From Henriciella sp. (GTDB lineage: Bacteria; Pseudomonadota; Alphaproteobacteria; Caulobacterales; Hyphomonadaceae): a stretch of DNA of 64,000 bases. The translations under genes were made by a program, and so were the position numbers. The stretch lies in contig NZ_JAPYPG010000003.1 in NCBI RefSeq assembly GCF_029937755.1, positions 404,568-468,567 on the forward strand. The letters are read 5' to 3'. Below are positions 57,189 through 64,000 of this stretch, piece by piece. Position 1 is the first letter of the stretch. Each line of letters opens with the position of its first letter. The notes beneath the pieces are model-generated. The model made no database searches, was not told the DNA's origin, and was given only the letters and a program-made list of their open reading frames with translations.

Positions 57189-57213
57189 TTCAACCTCCTC
57201 GTTAGGGGTTGAA
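57189..57213 (+). other. Hairpin with anti-Shine-Dalgarno-like loop
   Basis: TTCAACCTC (57189-57197) pairs with GGGGTTGAA (57205-57213), nine pairs with one wobble. CCTCCTC lies at the stem-loop junction. On the plus strand this resembles the CCUCCU loops of alphaproteobacterial small RNAs. Transcription is not shown. Confidence 0.35.
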
Positions 57214-57390
57214 CTCCCACCATTCCGTGACCGAAAGGTCTAAAAAGGTCGAAACTCCCATATTGAACGCAGTATTTGGAACAAATACCGCCCTTGAGCT
57301 CAATATCCGGAAAACTGTTTCACACAGAACGTGGAATTCAGAATTAATTTCGTCGCTAAATATTTACGCTTGGTTGACCACAGCCCGATG

Positions 57391-57430
57391 AGACGAGCGT
57401 CGGGCAATATTTTTTGCCGCCTGCTCGTCT
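57391..57430 (-). terminator. Imperfect hairpin 3' of acs
   Basis: AGACGAGC (57391-57398) pairs perfectly with GCTCGTCT (57423-57430), and GGCAA/TTGCC pair inside. It lies 22 bases after the acs stop on the minus strand. No T-run follows in that direction, so termination is only likely. Confidence 0.45.
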
Positions 57431-57451
57431 TCGTCGTGCCATGGCCCTTTT

Positions 57452-59404
57452 TTACTCGGGCTTGTTCTGCCTGCCTTCGATAAGGCTATCGACAACTTCC
57501 GGGTCAGCCAGTGTGGAGGTGTCGCCGAGGGCTGAATAATTGTCTTCGGCGATTTTCCTGAGGATGCGGCGCATGATCTTGCCGGACCGCGTCTTGGGCA
57601 GGCCAGGCGCAAACTGGATCAGGTCCGGGCTGGCGATCGGTCCGATCTCATAACGCACATGCTTGATCAGGTCCTTCTTCAAGGCCTCGTCTGCCTCCAC
57701 GCCAGCAACTGTCGTTACGTAGGCATAGATGCCCTGGCCCTTGATATCGTGCGGATATCCGACGACTGCAGCCTCGGCGACCGCATCATGGGAGACGAGC
57801 GCCGACTCGACCTCGGCGGTGCCCATGCGATGGCCTGAAACATTGATCACGTCATCGACACGGCCCGTGATCCAGTAAAAGCCATCCTCGTCCCGTCGGC
57901 AGCCATCGCCGGTAAAGTAATTGCCGGGATAGGCGGAGAAATAGGTCTCAACGAAGCGCTGGTGATCGCCATAGACGGTGCGCATCTGGCCGGGCCAGCT
58001 TTCGGTGATGATGAGGTTACCGTCAGTCGCCCCTTCCAGGACCTTGCCATCAGCATCGACGAGCTGCGGCACCACACCGAAGAAGGGGTGGCTGCCAGCG
58101 CCCGGCTTCATGTCGGTCGCGCCCGGCAGGGGGACGATCATGGTAGCGCCGGTTTCCGTCTGCCACCACGTGTCAATGATCGGGCAGCGGCCTTCACCGA
58201 CCACATGGAAGTACCACTCCCAGGCTTCCGGATTAATCGGTTCACCGACCGTGCCGAGCAGCCGGAGCGACTTGCGGCTGGTCTTCTCGACCGGCCCGGA
58301 GCCTTCCCGCATCAGCGCACGGATCGCGGTCGGTGCGGTGTAGAAGATCGTGACGCCGTGACGATCGCACACCTCCCAGAAACGCGAGGCATCGGGATAG
58401 GTCGGCACACCCTCGAACATCACGCTGGTCGTGCCGTTCGCGAGCGGACCGTAGACAATGTAGGTGTGGCCGGTGACCCAGCCGACATCGGCGGAACACC
58501 AGAAAACGTCGTCTTCCTTCAAGTCGAACACGTATTCATGCGTCATCGAGGCCCAGACGAGATAGCCGCCGCAGGTGTGCAGGACGCCCTTTGGCTTCCC
58601 GGTGGACCCTGAGGTGTAGAGAATGAAGAGCGGGTCTTCGGCATTCATCGGCTCGGGATCGCAGGTATCCGCAACCTCGGCGCCGACCTCGTGCAGCCAG
58701 TGGTCACGGCCGTCCTGCATGGAGACGTCGCCCCCGGTGCGCTGGACCACCAGCACTTTTTCGACCATGCCATCGGCAAGCTCGCAGGCCTTGTCGGTGT
58801 TCTCCTTCAGCGGAATGGTCCGCCCGCCGCGCACGCCTTCATCGGCAGTGATCACCACTTTCGATTCACAGTCGGTGATGCGCCCTGAAAGGGCCTCGGG
58901 TGAGAAGCCGCCGAAGACGACGGAATGGATCGCACCGATGCGCGCGCAGGCGAGCATTGCCATGGCCGCTTCGGGGATCATCGGCATGTAGATCGTGACC
59001 CGGTCACCCTTCTTGACGCCCAGATCCTTGAGAACGTTCGAGAAGCGGCAGACGGCATGATAGAGCTGGCGATAGGTCAGCGTATGGGCGTCTTCCGCCT
59101 CGTCGCCTTCCCAGACGAGGGCCGGTTTGTCGCCACGCGTCTCCAGGTGGCGGTCGAGGCAGCTCTCGGTCACGTTCAGCGTCCCGTCGCCGAACCACCG
59201 GATATGCAGGTCGCCGGTTTCCCAGGAGACGTCCTTCACTTCCGTGAACGGCTCCATCCACTTGATCCGCTTGCCATGCTCGCCCCAGAACCCTTCCGGG
59301 TCCTCGACAGACCGGGCGTACATCTCCTTGTACTTTTCGGGCGTAAGATTCGCCTCACGCGCGAAAGCCTCGGGGACAGGATAAATGGTCGAGTGATCGC
59401 TCAT
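57452..59404 (-). CDS. acs: Acetyl-CoA synthetase
   Basis: This 650-residue AMP-forming acetate-CoA ligase converts acetate, ATP and CoA to acetyl-CoA. Signatures are the P-loop-like [11 protein letters not shown], the adenylate site [30 protein letters not shown] and the C-terminal [11 protein letters not shown], whose Lys is the usual acetylation switch. Length is standard. The ATG follows GAAACTCC weakly; upstream (59405-59535) lies the CCGG-motif cluster shared with the enoyl-CoA hydratase gene, a candidate for acyl-CoA-responsive control. Confidence 0.97.
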   Translation of the reverse strand: MSDHSTIYPVPEAFAREANLTPEKYKEMYARSVEDPEGFWGEHGKRIKWMEPFTEVKDVSWETGDLHIRWFGDGTLNVTESCLDRHLETRGDKPALVWEGDEAEDAHTLTYRQLYHAVCRFSNVLKDLGVKKGDRVTIYMPMIPEAAMAMLACARIGAIHSVVFGGFSPEALSGRITDCESKVVITADEGVRGGRTIPLKENTDKACELADGMVEKVLVVQRTGGDVSMQDGRDHWLHEVGAEVADTCDPEPMNAEDPLFILYTSGSTGKPKGVLHTCGGYLVWASMTHEYVFDLKEDDVFWCSADVGWVTGHTYIVYGPLANGTTSVMFEGVPTYPDASRFWEVCDRHGVTIFYTAPTAIRALMREGSGPVEKTSRKSLRLLGTVGEPINPEAWEWYFHVVGEGRCPIIDTWWQTETGATMIVPLPGATDMKPGAGSHPFFGVVPQLVDADGKVLEGATDGNLIITESWPGQMRTVYGDHQRFVETYFSAYPGNYFTGDGCRRDEDGFYWITGRVDDVINVSGHRMGTAEVESALVSHDAVAEAAVVGYPHDIKGQGIYAYVTTVAGVEADEALKKDLIKHVRYEIGPIASPDLIQFAPGLPKTRSGKIMRRILRKIAEDNYSALGDTSTLADPEVVDSLIEGRQNKPE

Positions 59405-59495
59405 GGTGTGCTGCGCCTTTTCTCAGGAGTTTCCTCTGGATATCTGCACAACATGACGACGCCGGAGCCCTTTGTGAAGGCCCCGAAAAGGCGTT

Positions 59496-59511
59496 CCGAA
59501 AACAGTCCGGT
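59496..59511 (-). promoter_or_regulatory. 16-base motif ACCGGACTGTTTTCGG upstream of acs
   Basis: On the minus strand this is identical to 31859-31874 and lies 91 bases before the acs ATG. On the plus strand it opens three tandem CAGTCCGG-type units (59503-59533) spaced 11-12 bases, close to one helical turn. Confidence 0.5.
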
Positions 59512-59535
59512 GACAGTCCGATTCCAGTCCGGTTC

Positions 59536-59560
59536 TGGCGGGGGCCACAAACCCCCGCCA
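59536..59560 (-). terminator. Hairpin ending the copper operon
   Basis: TGGCGGGGG (59536-59544) and CCCCCGCCA (59552-59560) form a perfect 9-bp stem seven bases after the copB stop. The T-run is missing, so it may work as a Rho-assisted stop or RNA stabiliser. Confidence 0.55.
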
Positions 59561-59566
59561 GCCGTC

Positions 59567-60355
59567 TCAGTACCAGGCTCTCAGACCGACCAGGAAAACC
59601 GCCTCGCCGGACTCGCCGCCGGCGGCTTCGATATAGTCCGCCGTCTCGCCGAAGCTCTGCTGCCATTCGACCCCGATATAGGGGGCGAATTCGCGTTTCA
59701 CTTCGTAGCGCAGGCGCAGGCCGGCATCGAGGCTGGTCAGGCCGGAACCGGTCTCCAGTTCCGGAATATCCTGAGCAGAGAATGAGGCCTCCACCCGTGG
59801 CTGCAGGATCAGTCTCTGGGACAGAAGCAATTCATACTCTGCCTCCACCCTTGCGGTAAGATCACCATCCTCGGACAGGAAAGCGGCAGTGTCTGTCTCA
59901 AAGAGGTAGGGGGCGAGCCCCTGGAAACCCGCCACGAGATGGGGACGCCCCTCTGGCTCGAAGTCGTAGCGTATACCGGCCTGGAAATCGAAGTATGGAG
60001 AGATCGCCCGTGACCATAAGGCCTGGACTTCCGCCTCCTCGAACTCACCCTCATCGGGGAGGTATTCGAGTTCGGACTTGATCCAGAGCTTGTTGATGTC
60101 GCCGCCAATCCAGGCATTGCCATCGAGGAGAAGGACCTCCTCATCGTCAGTGGACTGGAGCTCGAAGCGTTCGGCCTGGAGATAGGTCGTGCGCAGGGCG
60201 CCATGATTGTGGAGGACCGCATCGCGGGACCGGGCCATCGCCTCCTCACCCCAGATCGCGTCCGCCTGCGACCAGGGCGCGTCGCCCTCTTCTGCAATGG
60301 CGGCGGGTATGACAGCGAGGCCGGCCGCACCGATAAGTACGGAGCGTATCATCAT
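59567..60355 (-). CDS. copB: CopB-type outer-membrane copper resistance protein
   Basis: This protein of about 262 residues has a signal peptide (RSVLIGAAGLAVIPAAIAEE) and a beta-barrel domain of the CopB family: HNHGALRTTYLQAERFELQ, then SRAISPYFDFQAGIRYDFEP, ending VGLRAWY. CopB is thought to act in the outer membrane in copper export or sequestration. It lacks the Met/His-rich N-terminal stretch found in many CopB proteins; the metal-rich sequence lies in CopA instead. A TTG at 60367 overlapping the copA stop is an alternative start, but it gives no extra conserved sequence. Confidence 0.87.
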   Translation of the reverse strand: MMIRSVLIGAAGLAVIPAAIAEEGDAPWSQADAIWGEEAMARSRDAVLHNHGALRTTYLQAERFELQSTDDEEVLLLDGNAWIGGDINKLWIKSELEYLPDEGEFEEAEVQALWSRAISPYFDFQAGIRYDFEPEGRPHLVAGFQGLAPYLFETDTAAFLSEDGDLTARVEAEYELLLSQRLILQPRVEASFSAQDIPELETGSGLTSLDAGLRLRYEVKREFAPYIGVEWQQSFGETADYIEAAGGESGEAVFLVGLRAWY

Positions 60356-60363
60356 GTCCTGTC

Positions 60364-62319
60364 TCAATGGTGGCCTCCATGATTGTCTTGGTGATCCATG
60401 GAATGGTCCATGTCGTGTGCGGGCTCTTCTGCTCCCTCATAGTGGGAGGCCGGATCGTGGGAGGCGGGCATCGCCTCCATCTCGCCGCCCTTCGGAATGA
60501 CGGAGACGACATTCATCATCCCGGCATGCATGTGGTAGAGGAGGTGGCAGTGGAAGGCCCAGTCGCCGATGTGCTCGGAGGAGACATCGAAGGCGAGCTT
60601 CTCACCCGGTTTGACGATCACAGTGTGCTTGCGCGGGCGATGACCGCCTGCCCCGTTCTCCAGTTCGAAGAACATGCCATGCAGGTGGATCGGATGCGGC
60701 ATCATCGTGTCGTTGACGAGCTTGAAGCGCACCCGCTCGCCCTCATCAAGGCGGATGGACTCGGTGACTTCGGAGAACTTCACTCCGTTAAACGACCACA
60801 TATAGCGGTGCATGTTGGAGGTGAGATGGATCTGCACCTCGCGTTCCGGCGGGCGCGTATCCTTGTTTGGCTCAAGTGAGCGGAGGTCTGCATAGGTGAG
60901 GACGCGGTGGTCGACATCGTCGAGGCCTATGCCCGGCTCGTCGAGGCGGCTCACCGGCATCATCGCCGTATTGGCGACGCCGGGACCATCGGGATGGTCA
61001 TGAAGCTGCATGCCATCATCAGTGGCCGCCATGGTCGCCATGCCGTCACCCTTTCCGGCCGTGCGGTGGTCGTCATGGGACATGCCAGACATGTCGTGAT
61101 CCATGCTTTCCATGTCGTGGCCGTCCATCTTGTGGCCGTCATGCGACATGCCGTCCTTGTCACCGGACTCGTAGGCCATGCCGGCCATGCCATGGTCGCC
61201 ATGGTCCATGGCCATGTCCTTCATGGTCAGCGTCGGGACAGGCCTGAGGGCCGGCGCTTCGGCGCGCATACCGGGGCGCGGACCAAAGGTCGCGACAGCC
61301 TGGCCGGACCGGTCGATCGACTCGGCGACGAAGGCATAGGCGCGCTCGTCCGGCGGAGTGATGACCACGTCATAGGTCTCTGCCACGCCGATCTGGACCT
61401 CGTCGGTCTCCACCGGCTGGACGTTCAGTCCATCGGCGGCGACCACGCTCATCGGCAGGCCGGGCATGCGGACATTGAAGATCGACATGGCTGACGCATT
61501 GATAATGCGCAGGCGCACGCGCTCACCCGGATTGAAGACGCCATTCCAGTTATCGAGCGTGGAGTGACCATTGATCAGATAAGTGTAGGTCGCGCCCGTC
61601 ACGTCTGCGAGATCGCGCGGGCTCATCCGCATCGCGCCCCACATGGCGCGCTCCGAAAGCGCATCGCCAAAGCCGTCCCGCCCGGCATCCTCAAGGAAGT
61701 CACCCACGGTACGCTGATTGTAATTATAGGTCTCAGCCGAAGCCTTCAGCTTCTCGAAGATGCGGTGGGGATGCTCGAAGCTCCAGTCTGACAGGACGAG
61801 CACATATTCCCGGTCATAGGCGACCGGGTCGGCCTCTGCCGGGTCGATGATCAGCGGCCCGTAATGGCCCTGCTGCTCCTGCAGGCCGGAGTGCGAGTGG
61901 TACCAGTAGGTACCCGACTGGGGCACGGCGAACTTGTAGCTGAAGGTCTCCCCCGGCGCGATGCCCGGAAAGGCAACGCCCGGCACGCCATCCATATGGA
62001 AGGGCACCAGCAGGCCGTGCCAGTGAATGCTGGTATCGGCCTTGAGGCGGTTGGTCACGTTGAGGGTCACCTCAGCGCCTTCGCGAAAGCGGATCAACGG
62101 GGCGGGAAGCGTGCCATTGACGCCAACCGCGTGGCCGGCGCGCCCGCCAATACGGACCGGGAACTCGCCGACATCGAGATTGAACTCGGTGCCGCTCAAT
62201 GTCGGCAGGCCGAGATTGCCATGGGTGGCACTGCGGGCCCAGGCCGGCAGCAGGCTGGTCGCGCCGAGCGCAGCACCAGTCCCGAGCGCCGTCCCCAGGA
62301 AGGATCGTCTGTTATACAT
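60364..62319 (-). CDS. copA: CopA-type multicopper oxidase
   Basis: This 651-residue periplasmic multicopper oxidase has a Tat signal (NRRSFLGTALGTGAALGATS). Copper-site motifs are HWHGLLVP, YWYHSHSG, HPIHLHGMFFE and HCHLLYHMHAGMM. Between the second and third cupredoxin domains (about 370-460) lies a long Met/His/Asp-rich insert with repeated MDHD/MSHDGH-like units (e.g. MAMDHGDHGMAGM), a copper-storing or Cu(I)-oxidising segment. The final residues are also His-rich (HSMDHQDNHGGHH). CopA oxidises Cu(I) and confers copper tolerance. copB follows within a few bases. Confidence 0.95.
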   Translation of the reverse strand: MYNRRSFLGTALGTGAALGATSLLPAWARSATHGNLGLPTLSGTEFNLDVGEFPVRIGGRAGHAVGVNGTLPAPLIRFREGAEVTLNVTNRLKADTSIHWHGLLVPFHMDGVPGVAFPGIAPGETFSYKFAVPQSGTYWYHSHSGLQEQQGHYGPLIIDPAEADPVAYDREYVLVLSDWSFEHPHRIFEKLKASAETYNYNQRTVGDFLEDAGRDGFGDALSERAMWGAMRMSPRDLADVTGATYTYLINGHSTLDNWNGVFNPGERVRLRIINASAMSIFNVRMPGLPMSVVAADGLNVQPVETDEVQIGVAETYDVVITPPDERAYAFVAESIDRSGQAVATFGPRPGMRAEAPALRPVPTLTMKDMAMDHGDHGMAGMAYESGDKDGMSHDGHKMDGHDMESMDHDMSGMSHDDHRTAGKGDGMATMAATDDGMQLHDHPDGPGVANTAMMPVSRLDEPGIGLDDVDHRVLTYADLRSLEPNKDTRPPEREVQIHLTSNMHRYMWSFNGVKFSEVTESIRLDEGERVRFKLVNDTMMPHPIHLHGMFFELENGAGGHRPRKHTVIVKPGEKLAFDVSSEHIGDWAFHCHLLYHMHAGMMNVVSVIPKGGEMEAMPASHDPASHYEGAEEPAHDMDHSMDHQDNHGGHH

Positions 62320-62404
62320 GGTGAAATCAGGCTTTCATCTTGATCTTTAACGGAAAAACTTGAAGCAACGGACACCCGTGGGCGCCGGACATCCTTCCGA
62401 AGGA

Positions 62405-62842
62405 TCAGATGAGCAGGCTGATTTTCTGGTGAGTCAGCGTGGATGGCCTTGGCGGGGCCTCGTCGCCGGGCGGCCAGTGCTGGCGCACAGGCATAACCGG
62501 TTGCGGGTCGAGCTGCAGGGCCAGGGGAATGATGAAGACCGGGGCCGGCACCTCATTCGGTGCAAGCCCGGCATCCGGTGTAATGGAAACTCGGTTGAGC
62601 AGCGTCTGGGTGCACCCGTCGCAGTCTGCATCGCCATGGTCGTGGGCGGGCGCCGGGTCGGACGTGGCGGCCATCTCATGCGCGCCATGATGGACATGCA
62701 TCGCCATGCCGGCTGGCGTTTGGGCCACTGGCGCCGAAAGGGTCTCACCCGCACTTGCGGAAAAGACCGCGCAGCCGATCAGGCCGGTGCTGATCAGCAC
62801 GGCCAGAAAGCTCACGAGCAGGAAGCGAAACGCGTTCGTCAT
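62405..62842 (-). CDS. Small exported His-rich protein of the copper cluster
   Basis: This is a 145-residue protein starting at ATG 62842. A hydrophobic N-terminus (FRFLLVSFLAVLISTGLIGC) could be a signal peptide or a lipoprotein signal with Cys. A His-rich middle (MAMHVHHGAHEM, PAHDHGDADCDGC) is followed by a C-terminal part without known motifs. The CxxC-like DCDGC and clustered His suit copper binding. It resembles short DUF2946-type copper-locus proteins, which I cannot confirm. It lies 85 bases before copA on the same strand. Confidence 0.65.
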   Translation of the reverse strand: MTNAFRFLLVSFLAVLISTGLIGCAVFSASAGETLSAPVAQTPAGMAMHVHHGAHEMAATSDPAPAHDHGDADCDGCTQTLLNRVSITPDAGLAPNEVPAPVFIIPLALQLDPQPVMPVRQHWPPGDEAPPRPSTLTHQKISLLI

Positions 62843-62924
62843 TGCCTGCCGAAAATAGGCAACTGGCGCCGGCACGCAATGCGGCATGTGCGGTTCGACC
62901 CATCACAATGTCGGGAAAATCGCC

Positions 62925-63000
62925 TGGCACGGGCACTAGGACTTGAACCCAGGACCTGCGGTTTTGGAGACCGCCGCTCTACCAGCTGAGCTATACCCGC
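62925..63000 (-). tRNA. tRNA-Trp (CCA anticodon)
   Basis: A 76-base cloverleaf reads from 63000 down. The acceptor stem is GCGGGTA/TGCCCGT with wobbles at the first and sixth pairs. The D arm is GCTC-AGCTGGTA-GAGC, the anticodon arm GCGGT-CTCCAAA-ACCGC with CCA, the T arm CTGGG-TTCAAGT-CCTAG, the discriminator base G, and CCA is encoded. Trp identity follows from the CCA anticodon. It lies 124 bases from the start of a sulfotransferase gene's end and beside the copper genes. Confidence 0.97.
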
Positions 63001-63089
63001 TCAGGCGAAGCGGTGTAATGCCCGATCAGGGCGCCGAGTGCAACAGGCTCTGCGGGCCGGATGCAGTATCGCGCCGTCTGGCTTGCGGA

Positions 63090-63839
63090 TCAGACGCTCC
63101 AGCTGCCCTGTTCCCAGCCGAGCAGCCGGCGCGTCTCTTCGGCATCGAGGCGGAAGGTTTCTTCCAGAAGCGCGCGGTCTTCCGCTTTCATCCGGTCGGA
63201 ATCAGTGGCGCTGTTGTGGCGGGGCTCGGCCTCGAAGGCGAAGCGGGAGACACCGAGAAAGTCTGTAACCCTGTCCAATTGCGGCTGGGCCTCGTCCGAC
63301 AGGTCCTCGCTGCGCAGGAAGAGAAGCTGCTCGTCCGGAAACAGGCGTTTGAGATTGCGCACCTGATGGGCATAGAAGCCGCGTGCGAGCTGTGAGCGTT
63401 CGCGGTCCTGCTTCGGCAGCGACCGGCGGGCACGCTCTCTTTCCGTGCGGATGACATCGGAGAAATCGGCGCCCTCGCGCTGCAGGCGCCGGTCCATGCG
63501 GAAGTGCGACCAGGCGCGCTCGACTGGGTCGCGCAGAAGCATGATGACCTTTATGTCCGGATTGTACGACCAGAGCCGCTCCATCGCGCCAGTCCACCAG
63601 GTGAGGATCGGTGTCGCCTCGCCGAGTTTCGCGCCGCGCGCCTGTGCGCCAAAGTCGAACTGGCGATGATAGACGAAATAGTCGAGCGCGCGGATCCCGG
63701 TCGGCGGACGCTTGTCGAAGAAGTGCACCTCCTTCTTCTTCGCCATGCTGACATCCGGATGCTGGCGCAGATAGGCATCGAGCGAAGTCGTCCCGCCCTT
63801 CTGGACCCCTGCAATCATGAAATCGATACGGTTCGGCAT
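63090..63839 (-). CDS. PAPS-dependent sulfotransferase
   Basis: This 249-residue protein has the 5'-phosphosulfate loop IAGVQKGGTTSLDAYL near its start and the 3'-phosphate region LLRDPVERAWSHFRMDRR, as in heparan-type (NDST-like) bacterial sulfotransferases. It should move a sulfo group from PAPS to a glycan or other carbon substrate. I start at ATG 63839 because an earlier in-frame TTG (63878) lies in the T-tract of the tuf terminator. It sits between tuf and tRNA-Trp, which is an unusual place. Confidence 0.83.
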   Translation of the reverse strand: MPNRIDFMIAGVQKGGTTSLDAYLRQHPDVSMAKKKEVHFFDKRPPTGIRALDYFVYHRQFDFGAQARGAKLGEATPILTWWTGAMERLWSYNPDIKVIMLLRDPVERAWSHFRMDRRLQREGADFSDVIRTERERARRSLPKQDRERSQLARGFYAHQVRNLKRLFPDEQLLFLRSEDLSDEAQPQLDRVTDFLGVSRFAFEAEPRHNSATDSDRMKAEDRALLEETFRLDAEETRRLLGWEQGSWSV

Positions 63840-63876
63840 AGGCTCGGTCTCAGCAGATGCGATCGCGGTCAGCAAC

Positions 63877-63909
63877 AAAAAAAGGGCCGTTCCCGGAGGA
63901 ACGGCCCTT
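63877..63909 (-). terminator. tuf terminator
   Basis: A perfect 12-bp stem (AAGGGCCGTTCC, 63882-63893, with 63898-63909) has a CGGA loop. On the minus strand it ends in seven T residues (63883-63877). It lies 29 bases after the tuf stop codon. Confidence 0.9.
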
Positions 63910-63938
63910 GATGTGGTCAGAGGTGAGGCGGTTGCCTC

Positions 63939-64000
63939 TTACTCTTTGACGCTGGAGACGACGCCGGCGCCGACGGTGCGGCCGCCTTCGCGGATGGCGA
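63939..64000 (-). CDS. tuf: Elongation factor Tu, C-terminal end only
   Basis: The last 19 codons and TAA stop (63941-63939) are visible and read AIREGGRTVGAGVVSSVKE, the invariant C-terminus of bacterial EF-Tu, which delivers aminoacyl-tRNA to the ribosome. The rest lies beyond the right edge. tuf followed by tRNA-Trp on the same strand recalls the usual tuf-trpT-secE-nusG order, but a sulfotransferase gene intervenes and secE does not follow. Confidence 0.93.
   Translation of the reverse strand, partial: AIREGGRTVGAGVVSSVKE

Larger units (their letters stand above)
57082..57451. other. 370-base AT-richer intergenic region before acs
   Basis: No convincing protein frame is present. The region contains a hairpin with a CCTCCTC-bearing loop (57189-57213), a low-GC stretch (57240-57380) and a long imperfect hairpin near the acs end (57391-57430). 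The GC content falls well below the window's average. Confidence 0.6.

Noticed and set aside
62885..62960. Attachment-site repeat of the tRNA-Trp 3' end
   Set aside because: I looked for a second copy of the tRNA 3' sequence around the copper genes and found none, nor any integrase gene.

Overview
The window looks like chromosomal DNA of a GC-rich alphaproteobacterium, most likely a marine, stalked or budding Hyphomonadaceae/Caulobacterales-type organism. This rests on the Tad/Cpa pilus genes, large TonB-dependent receptors beside acyl-CoA genes, a CIRCE-controlled groESL, compact 4-base gene overlaps, and a tuf / tRNA-Trp pair. The lineage is an inference; no rRNA is present. I saw no transposase, phage gene or CRISPR array.

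Layout. 1-4.5 kb: end of a tad (Flp pilus) operon (cpaE end, cpaF, tadB, tadC), with cpaB unusually placed convergent to it. 4.6-10.5 kb: a LuxR-type regulator divergent from an acyl-CoA dehydrogenase, a TonB receptor and an MpaB/DUF2236 oxygenase. 10.5-17.1 kb: a minus-strand operon of a transglutaminase-DUF2126 amidoligase fusion, a circularly permuted ATP-grasp/alpha-E protein and a second transglutaminase. This is a predicted ATP-dependent peptide ligation/modification system without a known product, and the best candidate here for an undescribed system. Upstream on the same strand are a TetR regulator, a DSD1-type PLP enzyme and an aldonolactone oxidase. 20.7-25 kb: an RND efflux adaptor and permease. 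25-29.4 kb: GH13 alpha-glucosidase, ROK sugar kinase, cytochrome P450 and a DksA-like protein. 29.5-32.8 kb: diguanylate cyclase, CBS protein, globin and enoyl-CoA hydratase. 32.8-35.1 kb: groEL and groES, with a possible small RNA beyond groEL. 35.5-41.3 kb: a surface-sugar cluster (glycosyltransferase, glucose-1-phosphate cytidylyltransferase, SDR, two related methyltransferases, VanZ-like protein). 41.4-45.7 kb: a second TonB receptor divergent from a TPR-sulfotransferase. 45.7-51.5 kb: an atypical Nramp transporter, a fused hydantoinase/oxoprolinase and a class IV PLP enzyme that seems to start at CTG. 51.7-57.1 kb: a signalling cluster (hybrid histidine kinase, OmpR-type regulator, GGDEF-EAL protein, GAF protein, a small unknown protein). 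57.4-59.4 kb: acetyl-CoA synthetase. 59.5-62.9 kb: copper resistance genes copB, copA and a His-rich exported protein. 62.9-64 kb: tRNA-Trp, a sulfotransferase, and the 3' end of tuf.

Non-coding signals found by reading include a 16-base motif shared in the same orientation upstream of acs and of the enoyl-CoA hydratase gene, a CIRCE element, several perfect palindromes in divergent promoters, six terminator-like hairpins, and two hairpins exposing CCUCCU-type anti-Shine-Dalgarno sequences.
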